From contig NC_134108.1 of assembly GCF_040939455.1 (NCBI RefSeq), forward strand, positions 14,723,501 through 14,787,500: a DNA stretch of 64,000 nucleotides. Reading direction: 5' to 3'. The stretch comes from Microcebus murinus. Its lineage: Eukaryota; Chordata; Mammalia; Primates; Cheirogaleidae. A model generated the notes under the pieces. It was given only the letters and a program-made list of their open reading frames with translations, was not told the DNA's origin and made no database searches. Numbering within the stretch: position 1 is the first letter of the stretch; the number at the start of each line of letters is the position of its first letter. Position numbers and translations under genes: made by a program. Positions 36,565 to 49,475 of this stretch are shown one piece after another.

Positions 36565-36975
36565 CAGTATCCTCAAATGATCTACCCTCATTAACATAGT
36601 AATAAGTCACACCCACCAGCGCCATGACAGTTTACAAATACCATGGCAACCCCCAGAAATTGCCTTACAAGGATAGAAAAGGGAAGGAGTAGTCATTCTG
36701 GGAATTTTCCACCCCTTTCCAAGAAAAAACATGAATATTCCAGCCCCCCCCCACTTAACATAAAATTAGAGAATCATCGTAAAGGGGAAAATTTTGTTAA
36801 ACTCACAGTCTCTTCCACTCCCAGGGGTTGACCTGTTTCTTCTCTGGAATGCACTTTGCCTGTTTGCATCTGCTTGGTCTGCTCATTTGCTCCACGGACT
36901 TGATACCAGTCACCATTCTTCAGTACTGTGAACCAAGAACCAGGGAACTCAGACCTGACATCTGGTCCCCACATT
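36565..36975 (+). repeat. Probable class I ERV LTR remnant
   Basis: CATTAACATAGTAATAAGTC, then CCACCAGCGCCATGACAGTT, CATGGCAACCCC and a CTGGTCCCCACA end follow the pattern of an ERV1-type LTR. No coding retroviral sequence is attached. Boundaries approximate. Confidence 0.45.
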
Positions 36976-38012
36976 GACAGGAGAGCCTTTACTTTCTACC
37001 TAAAACGTGTGTTCAAGTGCTCCATAGCTGCTTTAACTTTGCTGACCAAGTCCATGGTGCAGAACAAAGGAACTGGCTCCGCTAAAGGTGCAGGCAAGTT
37101 GCCACCTTTTATGGTGACTTTCATCTTTAGATTCCCCCCTCAGATCTTGCAGCATTGCCTCTCCAGAATCCAGACCCCAACAGGATAGGTCTTTTTTTAT
37201 TAAGCTGGAAATTTGGATTTTATATTTAAGCCTTTTTAAAGTTGCACAAGCCAGATTCAGCCCCTGGGCCAGCAGCTTACAGCCTCTGATATAACTGGTG
37301 TATAGTAGGAATCTGCTTACCCCATGTTCTTGTTTAGTGGCTCCATGAGAACTCTGTGGCGAGCCATACATTGCTATACAAACAGGAGGACATTTGGGGG
37401 TTTGTATTTGCCCCACAGAGCAGATGATTTGATCACCATCCAAGCCCTGTTCTTTCACAGTGAGCCGAATAAGCATGGTTTTAGAACTAATGAGGTGGAA
37501 CCGCCTGCTTCTCTTCCTTTCCTATTGTATGATGCATGTGAATAAGCCATTGTCAGGAAAATAAAGCTTTGTTGTTTTTCATAGATACATAAAGTGGACT
37601 TGGCCCGTGGGCATGCATCACAGTTGTAAAGTAGGCAAGTTTGTCTTTTGCTACCAAACATAACAGCATTCTGGGCTGCTTCCCTCCATCTCACCTGACT
37701 TAACCTGGCACCTGCGTGGTAGGGTGCTCTGTGCTCTCATCACATCGTCAAAAGCAGCTCTTCCGACAGGCATTGGGCCTAGATGGAATTTTGAGGAGGC
37801 TAAGATAGTCCCACCCTTATGTGCCCACGTAGATGCTTAGCTAAAAGGTTACTGGAAATCTGCAGAGTAAATGCCTCTAGGATTCTATCAGCCATGAGCT
37901 GGAAAAGGGAGAGAGTCCTTTCGAAATGTCACCTTCGCCCAACCTACCAAATAGGACCACTAAGAAAAGTCAGATGACAGTGGATTTCTCAAGATATTGT
38001 GAATTTTTCTTT

Positions 38013-38337
38013 TTCTTCTTTTTTTTTTTTTTTGAGAGAGTGTCTCACTCTGTTGCCTGGGCTAGAGTGCCGTGGCATCAGCCTCGCTCACAGCAACCTC
38101 AAACTCCTGTGCTCAAGCGATCCTCCTGCCTCAGCCTCCTGAGCTGAGACTACAGGCACGTGCCACCATGCCCGGTTATTTTTTAAATATTTTTAGTTGG
38201 CCAATTAATTTCTATTTTTAGTAGAGATGGGGTCTTGTTCTTGCTCAGGCTGGTCTCAAACTCCTGAGCTCAAATGATCCACCCGCCTTGGCCTCCCAGA
38301 GTGCTAGGATTACAGGTGGGAGCCACAGCACCAGGCC
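38013..38337 (-). mobile_element. Alu (dimeric)
   Basis: Inverted Alu from a T15 tract (TTTGAGAGAGTGTCTCACTC) to GCACCAGGCC. Confidence 0.92.
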
Positions 38338-38924
38338 ACGATTGAATTTTTAAAAGCAACTCAGCTGCTGCTTTTCTATTTCCTTCCTCTGTGCCTCTGA
38401 TTTGAATGTGTTTTCCTCATGCTTTGGGGTCAAAAAAGTTTTAAAATCTACTTATTCAATCAATCATTAAATACATATTAGATACCTACAAATTGCCCGG
38501 CACTGTGCTGACCTGGTCAAAACATTTCCACCTCAAAAGATCAAATCAGACAATGATTGCACATGCTGAATTTTAGAATATTCTTCCAAAAAAGGAACTT
38601 TTGATCTCCTGTGAAAGAGCTTTCAAATATTCTATAAACCAAACATCAAATGTTATTTATAGTTATATAGATTGTGCAATCATATTTTGCATTTATGAAA
38701 CTTTTAAATGCAGCATAATTCCACAATATCTTTGGAATTCCATGCTTTACACTACTTATAAGGGAAAAAAATCTGAGAAACTAAATGTGAGAGAATGCTT
38801 ATGTCTTCATATACATATATATTTAGACAAAAGCATTGCATAAGCATACAACAGAAAGCTTCGGATCTCTGAATAGGACAAGCTTTAAGTTGAAGACATG
38901 TTTCTTCTTTTTTTTATATTTTCT

Positions 38925-39263
38925 TTTTTTTTTTTTTTTTTTTTTTTGAGACAGAGTCTCGCTTTCTTGCCTAGGCTAGAATGAGTGCCGTGGTGTCAGC
39001 CTAGCTCACAGCAACCTCAAACTCCTGGGCTCAAGCAATCCTCCTGCCTCAGCCTCCCGAGTAGCTGGGACTACAGGCACGAGCCACCATGCCCGGCTGA
39101 TTTTTATATTATATATATTAGTTGGCCAATTAATTTCTTTCTATTTTTATGGTAGAGACGGGGTCTCACTCAGGCTGGTTTCGAACTCCTGACCTTGAGC
39201 AATCCGCCCGCCTCGGCCTCCCAGAGTGCTAGGATTACAGGCGTGAGCCACCGCGCCCGGCCT
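38925..39263 (-). mobile_element. Alu (dimeric, young-looking)
   Basis: Inverted Alu with a T25 tract and a well-kept CCACCGCGCCCGGCC end, so CpG sites are largely intact. Confidence 0.92.
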
Positions 39264-39532
39264 ATATTTTCTTTATAAAAAAAATCTTAAAAATTTTTTT
39301 TCTATGTTTATTTTCTCATACCAGGTTACAAAGATGCAGAGAAGACATATATATAGATGCACATAGATTGGTAAAAAAGTTGAAGTGGTTCTTTTATTGT
39401 AATCCCTTTTTGGGTGACAGATCGAGTATAGTTGCCACTATTCAGATAGAAAAAGTTATATGATTTAAAATTCAGTCTGAAACTGCAGTTACTTTTGCAC
39501 CCAACTAACATTAGAGGATGTCAGTTTTTTGT

Positions 39533-39987
39533 GTTTTTTTTTTGAGACAGAGTCTCACTATGTTGCCTGGGTTGGAGTGCTGTGGCATCAGCCTGGCTCA
39601 CGGCAACCCCAAACTCCAGGGCTCAAGCAATCCTCCTGCCTCAGCCTCCTAAGTAGCTGGGACTACAGGCATGCGCCACCATGCCCGGCTAATTTTTTTC
39701 TGTATACATTTTTAGTTGTCCAGCTAATATATTTCTATTTTTTTTTTTTTAGTAGAGCTGGGGTCTCGCTCTTGTTCAGGCTGGTCTCGAACTACAGGCA
39801 TGTATCACCATGCCCAGCTAATTTTTTCTCTATATATTTTTAGTTGTCCAGCTAATTTCTTTCTCTTTTTAGTAGAGATGGGGTCTCGCTCTTGCTCAGG
39901 CTGGGCTTGAACTCCTGAGCTCAAATGATCCTCCCGCCTGGGCTTCCAAGAGTGCTAAGATTATGGGTGTGAGCCATCAGGCCCAGC
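39533..39987 (-). mobile_element. Alu with internal duplication (455 bp)
   Basis: Longer than a normal Alu. The block ACTACAGGCATG ... CCAGCTAATTTTTTCT ... TCTCGCTCTTG appears twice (39662-39778 and 39791-39896), so the middle was duplicated within the element or by Alu-Alu recombination. Confidence 0.85.
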
Positions 39988-40594
39988 CAAGAGCTCTTGA
40001 TGTATTGTTAACGTTTGCCCTTCAAAACAGAGATTTTTAAATTTTCTTTACATCAAAAGACAACTTACTAGACACAATTTTTAAATATTCATGTTCAACA
40101 GCTATTATAGTGCATCACAAACCTGATTAAGCCTTTTTTCTTTCCCCTAAGGGTTTCTGTATAGAATTTACACAGGGCACAGTTCTTTTGTCATCGGCTT
40201 CTCTAACTTGAACTCTCAAGACTTACAGCGAACCCATCCATTTTCAACCTCAAGGAAAAACAGATCTTGGGGCTCCTCAATATGAAGTTAGAAACTCTTC
40301 ACACTCAAACATTCTAAAGAAAAATTTTGAAGCTATTTTCCTCTGTTAGGCAGAGGAAGTTAGGCAACCCATACTTTCATTATAATGGGGTAAGGGCTTT
40401 GTGTTTATATTTGGAAAGGGAATGGCTCTAGAAAATGTCCCTGAATAGCAATTTATATTAACATGCATTTGTTCCCTATAAAAATTTTTTTCTGTCAAAG
40501 ATGATTCAGAATGAAGTTAAATGAACAACAACAAAAAAAACACCTTAATTTGTGCCAAAAAACTTTTAATTTTTCAACTCAAAAATGAAATAGT

Positions 40595-40935
40595 GGCCGA
40601 GCATGGTGGCTCACACCTGTAATCCTAGCACTCTTGGAGGCCGAAGTGGGAGGATCACTTGAGCTCAGGAGTTCAAGACCAGCCTGAGCAAGAGTGAGAC
40701 CCCGTCTCTACTAAAAATAGAAATTAGCTGGACAACTACAAATATATAGAAAAAATTAGCCGGGCATGGTGGTGCATGCCTGTAGTCCCAGCTACGCAGG
40801 AGGCTGAGGCAGGAGGATCGTTTGAGCCCAGGAGTTTGAGGTTGCTGTGAGCTAGGCTGACTCCACGGCACTCTACCCTGGGCAACAGAGTGAGACTATC
40901 TCAAAAAAAAAAAAAAAAAAAAGAAAAGAAAAAAA
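40595..40935 (+). mobile_element. Alu (dimeric) with target duplication
   Basis: GGCCGAGCATGGTGGCTCAC to an A-rich tail. AAAATGAAATAGT occurs on both sides, a clear target duplication. Confidence 0.93.
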
Positions 40936-40987
40936 ATGAAATAGTTAAAAGGATGTCTTCTGTTACTACAAATTTTTATTTTTTAAA

Positions 40988-41049
40988 TTTTTTTGAGACA
41001 GAGTCTTGCCGTAGCTGGGACTACAGGCATATACCACCATGCCCAGCCT
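40988..41049 (-). mobile_element. Alu remnant with large deletion
   Basis: TTTTGAGACAGAGTCTTGCC joins directly to GTAGCTGGGACTACAGGCAT and ends ATGCCCAGCC; most of the element is deleted. Confidence 0.75.
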
Positions 41050-41274
41050 ACAAATTTTTTTTTTAAAAAGGTAATTTTGTGATTGATCTAATTTAGCCAC
41101 TTATCAAGAAAACAAACCATCCCAGACACTAAATTCAGTATTTCAAAAGTAATCCAAAGATACACAAGAGTCTGTCATGGGCTACTGAAACATAGTAAGA
41201 CAAGGTCATATGGCTAGATGTGGTTTGGAAAAATCTTGATGTATTAGAATAAACACATTAATTCACACTATAAT

Positions 41275-43670
41275 TTACTTTGTACTTTACAAACTTTATT
41301 AAATAATGGGCATTACTAACTTTTATTATCTTATATACAGTATTTAAACTATGTTTTCCTAGATGCATTTTTTCCCCCACAAAGAATAATGTAGGTGAAA
41401 AGTGAACTTATTAAAAAAAAAAAGAAGAAGAACCACCTTCAGTACAGGAAACTAATAAGAACTTGACATACTTTTAAGTACATGTAACTTTTCCCCCCAA
41501 TTATATACATCCCCACCCCACCTCCAAAAGAAACTATTTTTAAACAAAAGCAATCATTTGATAACCTTGAAGGAAAATACAAACATGATTATACATACAC
41601 AGCTCTTAAAACCTGTGTCCTGGCCAACAGAAGTGATCTATAAAACTACAGATTTGTTCTTGAACCTAAGAACCACATAGATATTTTATATAGTAAGACA
41701 TCCACCTTTGTGCAGTGGGGGGTGTATTCCTACAGGCGATGCCAAGTTGTACAAGACACTAGTGTGGAGAATAATTTCTGAAAGACAATTTCTATTATGG
41801 ACTATTAGAATTTGGGTCATATAAACCAAAAAGCAAAAATGGGAAACTACATTCCTGGGGCAAGAGTCAGGTAGCTGTTTATAGGTAATACAAATGTACT
41901 TACACACACATCGGTAGCAAGTCTTAAGAACATACTTTCTTATGCTTATCTTTTTTGATACTTCTTAATCTTGAAAACTCATATCATGTTTAAATGAAGG
42001 CAGTGAAAAGAGGAATGTTTCCAGAACCATGTTATTCAATATGGGCTTTGTTTTATAAGCTATAATAGTGTGGAGAAGCAATAAACTTGGGTTATTTAAA
42101 AAGTAAAACAAATGCCTTAGGTACCTATTTGTAAAATAAAAATGGTCACATTTGATGTTTTACAGTTAAGAGGCATAGGACTTAAAAAGAGGAAAAGAAT
42201 TATGATGTCACTTATTCAATATTATTGCTTATCTTTAAATGAGAAACCCTGACCCCTTTCCCTACACAAAGTATTTATCTTTTAAAATGGAAACTCAGAG
42301 GGTGGGGAAGGGCCACAGAATATACCTACCACTGCTTAAAAAAATGCCACTATTTGAGAAAGCATTCCTGCTGTATTAACCATGGTCTTAACAAAATAGA
42401 ATACTTTTATAAGGTAGCAATAAATCTGCCTTTTTCTCTTTAGCTTTGATTTTGCTTTTTACTCACATCTTTTGTTTTTTTTTTTTTTTTTTTGGTTTTC
42501 TTTCCTAAGGAGTGGGAATAGTATATAGTATCACAATGAAATCCTGTATAAAGACTATAATTACAATTTAAAAGATATTAGAACCTAGTTAACCAAAAGA
42601 TTCTGTTTTTATATGCCTCACAAGAATTGCAAAAAGGCTCCATGTTACACATGGTTTAGAAAATTGATTCTTGCCCTCCTATTCCTGCAGCCAGTGACTT
42701 CTCAGGGCTAAGGTCAAGTAGCCCATTTGGCAGAGTCCAAAACTCAGGAAGCTGCCATGTGAAAAACTCCTCTGGGAAAGGTGACTTCTTAAAGTGCTTT
42801 GTCTTATTTTAGCTTATGGTTCCGCACACACAATGCCGTGGAGGTCTTTGTTTTGGGTTTTGTGTCACAATCAAGCTGCTCCCAGAAGTCATCCTATCTT
42901 TTCTAAGAACTAAGTGAATCTGCATTTTATTGACCTTGGTTTTCTTTAGGCCATTAAGGAAATAATTCATTTCACCCCAGAAATCATATACTCAACGCGA
43001 TGAGCAGTGCATTCTCCAGGCCTTGTCCAGGAATACAGGCAAAGGGCTTTGCTTAAACAACAAAATGCAAATTGGTCCTGCTACATTTTAATTTTCAATA
43101 GCCACACAATTTCTACGTGAAAATGAAATGATATAGGAATACTGGCATGGAAACTCTAAAACGGGCACTGCAGACTATGTGACAATGAGAGATCTCTGAC
43201 TTACATTATTCTAAAGTCTTGCCACAGATGTAACAAAAATTCTTTAAACAGCTTTCCGTGCTGCCTTTGAGTCACAGGATAAAATTACTTGGGGCTTCCG
43301 GATAATATGAGAGGATTATTGCATTTCTTATCGTATAAGCACTTTGTCAGGATAAGGGGAAAAAAACATCATGGCAGCCCATCATGTTAAAAAAAAAAAA
43401 AAAAGCCTAAAAGTTTTCAAGTAAGGTTGACTTACAGGAAACAGGAAGACAATCAGCATCAGAAAGTATACCGTTAGATGCTGAAGTTTGCTACAGTACA
43501 ATCCTGGCTGTATCGTCAGCCAATGCAAAAAGTTGTGCTGTAAAAGAAAGTATATTTTACACCTCTAGTTATTACAAAATGGTTTTAATCTGGTACATAT
43601 AAAACACCTCATCAGTATTTATAGTTCTTAGGAGAATAAGAAGCTAATTCAGGCAGCTGTTACTAAAACC
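41275..43670 (-). other. PLEKHG1: PLEKHG1 3' UTR
   Basis: About 2.4 kb between the stop codon and the polyadenylation signal carries no Alu or other recognised interspersed repeat, unlike all surrounding DNA. That suggests it is a transcribed, constrained 3' UTR. It holds several A/T homopolymer runs (for example 42476-42493 and 43389-43404). An earlier AATAAA-type hexamer lies near 42926-42931 (minus strand) and could serve as an alternative site. No miRNA sites were computed. Confidence 0.75.
41295..41300 (-). terminator. PLEKHG1: PLEKHG1 polyadenylation signal AATAAA
   Basis: The minus strand reads ATTTAATAAAGTTTGTAAAG here. Downstream is a GU-rich stretch (TAGTGTGAATTAATGTGTTT, minus strand, near 41270-41250). 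Cleavage would fall around 41270-41280. No repeat lies between this and the stop codon, which supports it as the main 3' end. Confidence 0.7.
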
Positions 43671-44734
43671 TTAAGCAAAGCTGCTGGAACTTAGACACTG
43701 AAATTTTTCCCTTAAAGACTGTACAATGTTTTGTTGGTTGGGAGATGGCCCCCTCCAAAGATAGTCGCTCAGCTTGCCAGATTCATTACATGATGTCAGA
43801 TAGGGTGAAAGCTCCAGCTTGCTGTTTATTGGCTTTCTGGGAGCGCACGGGCTATTCAAAGAGTAAGACGTGCTTCTGCTGCAGCTGCTATCCGGAAAGT
43901 CAGCATCCACGGTCTTCGAGTCAGCTTTCCTCCTGCGATTGTGGGATGGCTCCAACTCTGCCTCATCTTCCTCTGACTTTATTTCCACATAGTCATCTTC
44001 ATCTCCTTCAGTCTCTTTGAAATTGGAAAAATAGTTCTGTGTCGCCATTTGGGCATTTAAGGGCAAATTTCTATTTACTACCAAAACTTTCTGCGAGTCC
44101 TGGAGTGTGAGATCCGAGAGTTTTTCTGTGCCCGGCTGCTGTGAGTCAGCAATGCCTGGCAGCAAGTCCTGGTGACTCTCGCACCTGGAACTCCTGTGTA
44201 GTGACAGCAGCCGCTGCTTTTCCGTTTCACTGGGGTAGTTGATGGAGTCCATCGATTTGTTTATCAGGATTGAGGACGATGACTGGGACCTGTTATAAGG
44301 CTGATATTTTGCACCGATTCCTTTCCGACCCAAAGAGTTGTAAAGATGGCCCTGACACAAGTTCTCTTTGTTGGGCTGGCTGACTATCACGCTGCATCTC
44401 TGCAGGGAACCCGGCAGAGGGTCGGAGGTTTGAAGAGAAGGCACGGAGCAAGCCGCGGACAATTGTCGGGGCGTACTTTTGGTACTGATCTCTAAAGTGG
44501 GATATCTTGACCTCAAGTCTTGCTCTGGCTGGGGACAGAAATCTGCTAACTCTCCATTACTGTAGGTTGAGTGCAGAAGCCAATTCTCGCTACCCTGTTG
44601 GACCTGGGAAGGTGACGCAGACCTGGGGAGAGAGAGGTCTTGAGGGCTGGCCCAGCCATCCTTCTGAATTTTAAGGGGAGTCTCCCTGAATACAATCTGG
44701 TCATACAGTTGGGAATACTCAGCAATCCTGGCAC
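43671..44734 (-). CDS. PLEKHG1: PLEKHG1 last coding exon (C-terminus)
   Basis: Acceptor TTTGCCTTCCAG|GT opens this exon. The first two bases complete Gly from the previous exon (ATT G|GT GCC, giving [17 protein letters not shown]). It then encodes 353 residues and stops at TAA (43673-43671). The sequence is Ser-rich and polar, with an acidic cluster [20 protein letters not shown] and a C-terminal end [20 protein letters not shown] followed by [10 protein letters not shown]. The C-terminal block resembles the conserved tail of PLEKHG1. An open frame extends upstream to 44879, but that part is intron. Confidence 0.96.
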
Positions 44735-46659
44735 CTGGAAGGCAAATATTAAAATAATAAATACACATGGGATTATTCCTGCACAGACTAAAAATAACAA
44801 TATAACATTCTAACCAACATATTAAAAATATTCTTAACAGTAGATAGGACTTAAGTGACATCTGAGGATGAGTAATCACTGAACATTAAGCAATACAAAC
44901 TAGCAAAATAATCCATGGTTTAATATAGATACAAGTGCTACCTAAAAGTTCATTTAATTTGATCTAATTCTGCATTGTGTTATATCAACAGCAGGTCTGC
45001 AAGTGCCCACTGCATGTAATACAAATTTCTAGTGTTCGTTATAAGCATGAAGCAGTATCCAGTGCTAAAAATGGGCATCACATTAATAAAAACAAGAAAG
45101 TCAGTACTTAAGCCTTGGTCCATGAAAAATAACTCAAGTAGTCATTAAAAGAATCACAGCCACAATCCCCAGTGCAGTGGCTACCCTGGCTTCTCACCAC
45201 GCTCCTTGCTCTCAACTACTTCTAGGAGTCTGCTCCTGGTGGCTGTTCCTGCACTTCTTGCTTCCAGGCAGCCTTCCACTGCCACTGTCTGGAGGAACCA
45301 TGTCTAGGGGAGGTCCTCCCCTCCAGCACAACCAAGCCACACGTGTTGACTAACTCACATCTCCTTTCTCATCCCCAAGAACCCGAGCACTAAAGCCTGT
45401 GCCACCAAGACATTAAGAATGAGCCATCTGTGCATGCTCAATAATCTAATGCTCTCTAGTATTGGTTCAAGAATAGGATCTGACAGTTACTTCCACAAAA
45501 GCTTTTGCCACTTAAAATTAAGCTATGAGGCCATTTTCTTCTTTGCTCCCCCACAGAGCACAGGTATTTCTAAAGACATTAACTGAACCATGATACACAG
45601 AGAGGATTCTCTTGGACCAGCAATGATTTAGGAGCAGGAACCCAGAGATGTCAGTTTCAAGAGCTGTCCCCCCCTCCCCAATCCAGGTACCCACATGACC
45701 ACCTTAGAATCAAAGAACTCCATGTGTCCCATAAACTGCTCAGACCACATCTACATAATCTCTGTGAAGGGAATCTATCCCATATGACAACCAGCTGGTG
45801 AAATTATGTTTTCTTCTTTAAGCTTTTTATATGTTTAATAACCTGTTATTAGTAAATTAATCCTTGAATTTAAACTAAATACTCATTTAGTTGAGTTTCT
45901 GCCATTTCTTTTGAGTCTATTTTCTATGAGGACAGAAAACAACCCATTATTATGTGCCTTTTAATTGCAACCCCCTCAATTCTCTCACCTCCAATTCCCT
46001 GCAATCAAGGTAAATAGTTTAACTTCTCATTACTGATCTATATTCAAATATTTTGGGTTTTCAACTCTAGATTCCTTGGAAAGACAGATATGATTAGATT
46101 TGAAATTTCTAATAACAAAAACTTGAGAAATTACTCCTTAAAGGGCATAGTAAAGACTCTTAATACCAATGAAGATTTACTACCTAGGCCCACTTGATTG
46201 TGTCTAAAGAAAAATAAAAATAAAAAAATAAAGAAAAGTAAATAAAATTAAATATATATAAAAAAAGATTTAATACCACCTTAAGAGAAAGAGTATAAAA
46301 ATCTCCATGGACACCAGTCTACCTATGTTAGCCATCTCAAAACCTATAACGTTTCATTAACTAGGAAACTAAAAGGCAGCTAGATCTTTAACACAGTGGT
46401 GGGTTAGCAGTCCCACCTGAATGGTCTGTCCAAGCCATTCTCACACACACGACAGCCCTGAGCCTCATCCCACAGCTCAATCAGGAAGGCCCTGAACTTT
46501 CACAAGCTTCCAAGAACACGTCAACTTTGGCGAATGCAGCAAAACTAATTAAAACGTTCACTGAGCTATTTCCAGTATCAAAATCCAACCCTAACGACTT
46601 GTAAGAACCATCAGCTCTTGACTTTAGTCCAGATACTTTGAAGCCCTATATTATCCAAA

Positions 46660-46960
46660 ATATTCAAACTATTTCTCCTGCCTTTGTCTTCCTTATCATA
46701 CTACTCATGTCTTCCTTTGCTTAATCAACTCCTACCCATCTCTCAAGATCCTCCTAAGTCCTAGCCTATTCCATCCTGGAATCCTTTGCTAACTGATTTC
46801 CCTCCTCTGAAGTCTTACATAGTGTGCACTTAGCTGTTGGCTGTGTATGCGTACACATGCATGCAGACTCACAGTTTCTGTTGCTAATTGTTTTATATAG
46901 GCTACTTTATTATGCCAGCTAGTCTCTGAGCCTTTTTTTTTTTTCCTCTGAGCTTTTGAT
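46660..46960 (+). repeat. L2-like fragment
   Basis: CTCCTACCCATCTCTCAAGA and following CCATCCTGGAATCC resemble the L2 3' part in sense orientation. Confidence 0.45.
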
Positions 46961-47984
46961 CTTGGAGAACATTGATGGGCATTTTGCTGAACTGCCCCGT
47001 AGAGCACCTAGTTCTAAACAGAAGTTGTTCTAAACAACTACTTCATTACTCAGTTTTTTCACTCCCTTTTACTTTAAGCATAGTGTTAAAAATGGATATG
47101 CTCTTCCTGGGACCATACCACTGAGGCTGGAAAGGCGGCCTGGAAGTCAGGTCATAGCAGGAAAAGGGGAAGCAGGAAGACAGCCTTGGATTAAAACACT
47201 TCCTACGGATGACTTGTAACAGGCACAATTTCTTTCGATAACAGAGCAGATCATTTATCAGTTTTTATTAAAAAGAATCTCACTAGATAATATACTGTGC
47301 TTATCTAAGTTTCTTTTTGTTTCAACTTGATTTTCTAAGAGAGTCTAGAACTTGTATGATGCCAGTGTGAACAAAAGACAAGTTTCCAGAGCACCAACTG
47401 TGATTAAATAGATTCCACTAGCCAGATATATAGGGAACAGCCATCCCCAGATGGCACCTCTAACCTAAAAAGCCTAGCGTTAGCTGGATCAAGGTTCCCC
47501 CATATACTTAGTTTTGACATTAACAGTCTTTATAGAACATGTACATTATCATTACATGACAATCTCAGGAATGTCTCTGGTTTATTTCCTTTTTTTGAAG
47601 GTTTGAAAATTGGAGTTCTTATGATTCCAGATAAAAATTTGAAGTAATCCTTGCCAAGGGAAATATCACACATGCTATTTTCAAGACAGAGGATTAAAAT
47701 CAACGTTTCTAATGTCGTCTGAGTCATAGACAGAAGCATAAAATCGTGCCTTCCCTACTTTACACAAGGAAGAAAATTCCTCAAGCCCATATGGAGTTTT
47801 CTCCCACGTGAAAACGTCACCAAAAAAACAGAAACCCAAAGTCCTCCTTGGTCTCAAAGACTATTAGGAGGGAGGTCTGATGGAACAAAACTGCCAGTAT
47901 CTACAGCAGGCTCTAAAACATAGAAGCAACTAGACCTGGTTGAGTGATTTATAGGCGGGAATCTGACCCGGGGCCTGTAGACCC

Positions 47985-48240
47985 CGGCTAGAGAGTTCAA
48001 TAAAGGTGCTCGAGAGTTTCAGCAGGTGAATAGGGTGCTCCTCCTTCCGCACAACACCGAGAGCAAGCTCCTGGCAAAGTGGCAAGGCCCACACGAAGAA
48101 GTCTGGAGAATCGGTCCATTCGACTACGACGTCCTGTGCCCAGATAAACAAGAAAGAGAAAAGGAGTCATCATGTCAACTGATGGAAAGCCTCGTGGGCA
48201 CAGGAAGTGGTCTCGATCACTCGGACGGAAGAGGCGTGGA
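47985..48240 (+). pseudogene. Decayed Ty3/gypsy- or ERV-like integrase C-terminus
   Basis: In plus orientation, inside the PLEKHG1 last intron, a translated stretch shows FQQVNRVLLLPHNTESKLLA directly followed by KWQGPHEEVW and GPFDYDVL. This is the integrase C-terminal fold typical of Ty3/gypsy-type and some ERV Pol proteins. A frame change downstream leads to SHHVN, a stop, then WKASWAQEV, the relic of the usual YHVNLLKxW end. Stops also lie upstream (near 47993). No LTR was recognised. It is a broken fossil with no coding ability; the exact family is unknown. Confidence 0.6.
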
Positions 48241-49384
48241 TATAGCGTCAGGTCCTGAGAGATGGCAGGCCCGAGGGACATGCTCCTGAGCTCTCAGAAG
48301 ATGACTCTGGAGAGATCGCCTCCCCTTCGTTGGGGAGAACTTCGATAGTAGCCCACCATGTCAAGAAAGGACCCAGATGCAAAGCTGAGAAAAGATCCTA
48401 TGGGATCCCAAGATGATACCAGCAGGCAAAACAAAAAGAACCACCAAAAGTGAGAGGAAGCAACAGAAACCCCACTGTGGAATCATTTAACACACTTAAA
48501 AGGTGGGTAAAAAAGACTATTCAAGGTAGTTGTAGGCTCTAATGACTCAGTATGGAAGGACATGCTTCTATCCAGATAAGAGTTTTATATATTAACAGAT
48601 GGTCTATATTCACAACAACCTGGCCCAGGTGATTCCTGGTATACTCCTGGTATACTTTTTATTATATGTGCTCCTAACTGCAGGCATGATCCATCACCAT
48701 CGGAAACCTTTGTATCACATCTTCTCTTATTCTGAGAAGGCCCAGCCCACACTTGGTCAATGGTTGCAATGGCCAATATACAACTCTTTCTAAGGCCATC
48801 TATGCCCTTTGCCCAAAAATAGTCCTTCTGAAGCGGGAACTCAGTTACTTTCTCTAAGTTTAACAGCAAACCAGCTTAGCAACAACACTAGCACTGGAAA
48901 AGCAACATGAATTACTTGCAGCACATTACTGCAAGGAGAAAAGTCTCTCACATGCATACAAAAATCACTATTAACCTTTATTTGATTAAAAAGAAGATGA
49001 GGAAGAACTCAAAGAGTCTTTAAAATCCTTCAGGCATCAATCCCAGGGTTTCACTCCCCTATCCACTGAGAAATTTTACTGAAGATTAAAGATTTAGACA
49101 ATTCTTAAATACTCTCCAACGTAAAACAAAACTTTACAGCTTGTCTTATAACTTATGATTCATTTAGGATTTCGACATCCCTTCCCATTCTCTGGTTTCC
49201 ATAGAGGTAGATATGTCAATTCCAAAGAAAGGAGGGTAGTGGCATCACCCTGTCCCATGTGCGTGTCCCGATGAAGCCAGTTATCTGAACCTGTCCTGAA
49301 ACTGACCCATTCAAGTTTTTGCTTCATTGGAGAATCAACTCCTCTCGTTTGACACTGAGGTGGTCCTTTGTCAGAAAATCTAGG

Positions 49385-49475
49385 GCAGAATTTCTTAATG
49401 ATGGAAAGGCCATACTATTTTAAAATGCAGATTCCTAGGCCCATGCTCTGAAATCTCTCTGGGTCTGGAAGTACA
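49385..49475. repeat. Possible MER-type hAT fragment
   Basis: AAAATGCAGATTCCTAGGCC and GAAATCTCTCTGGGTCTGG resemble an old Charlie/MER-type DNA element. Short, weak call. Confidence 0.35.
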
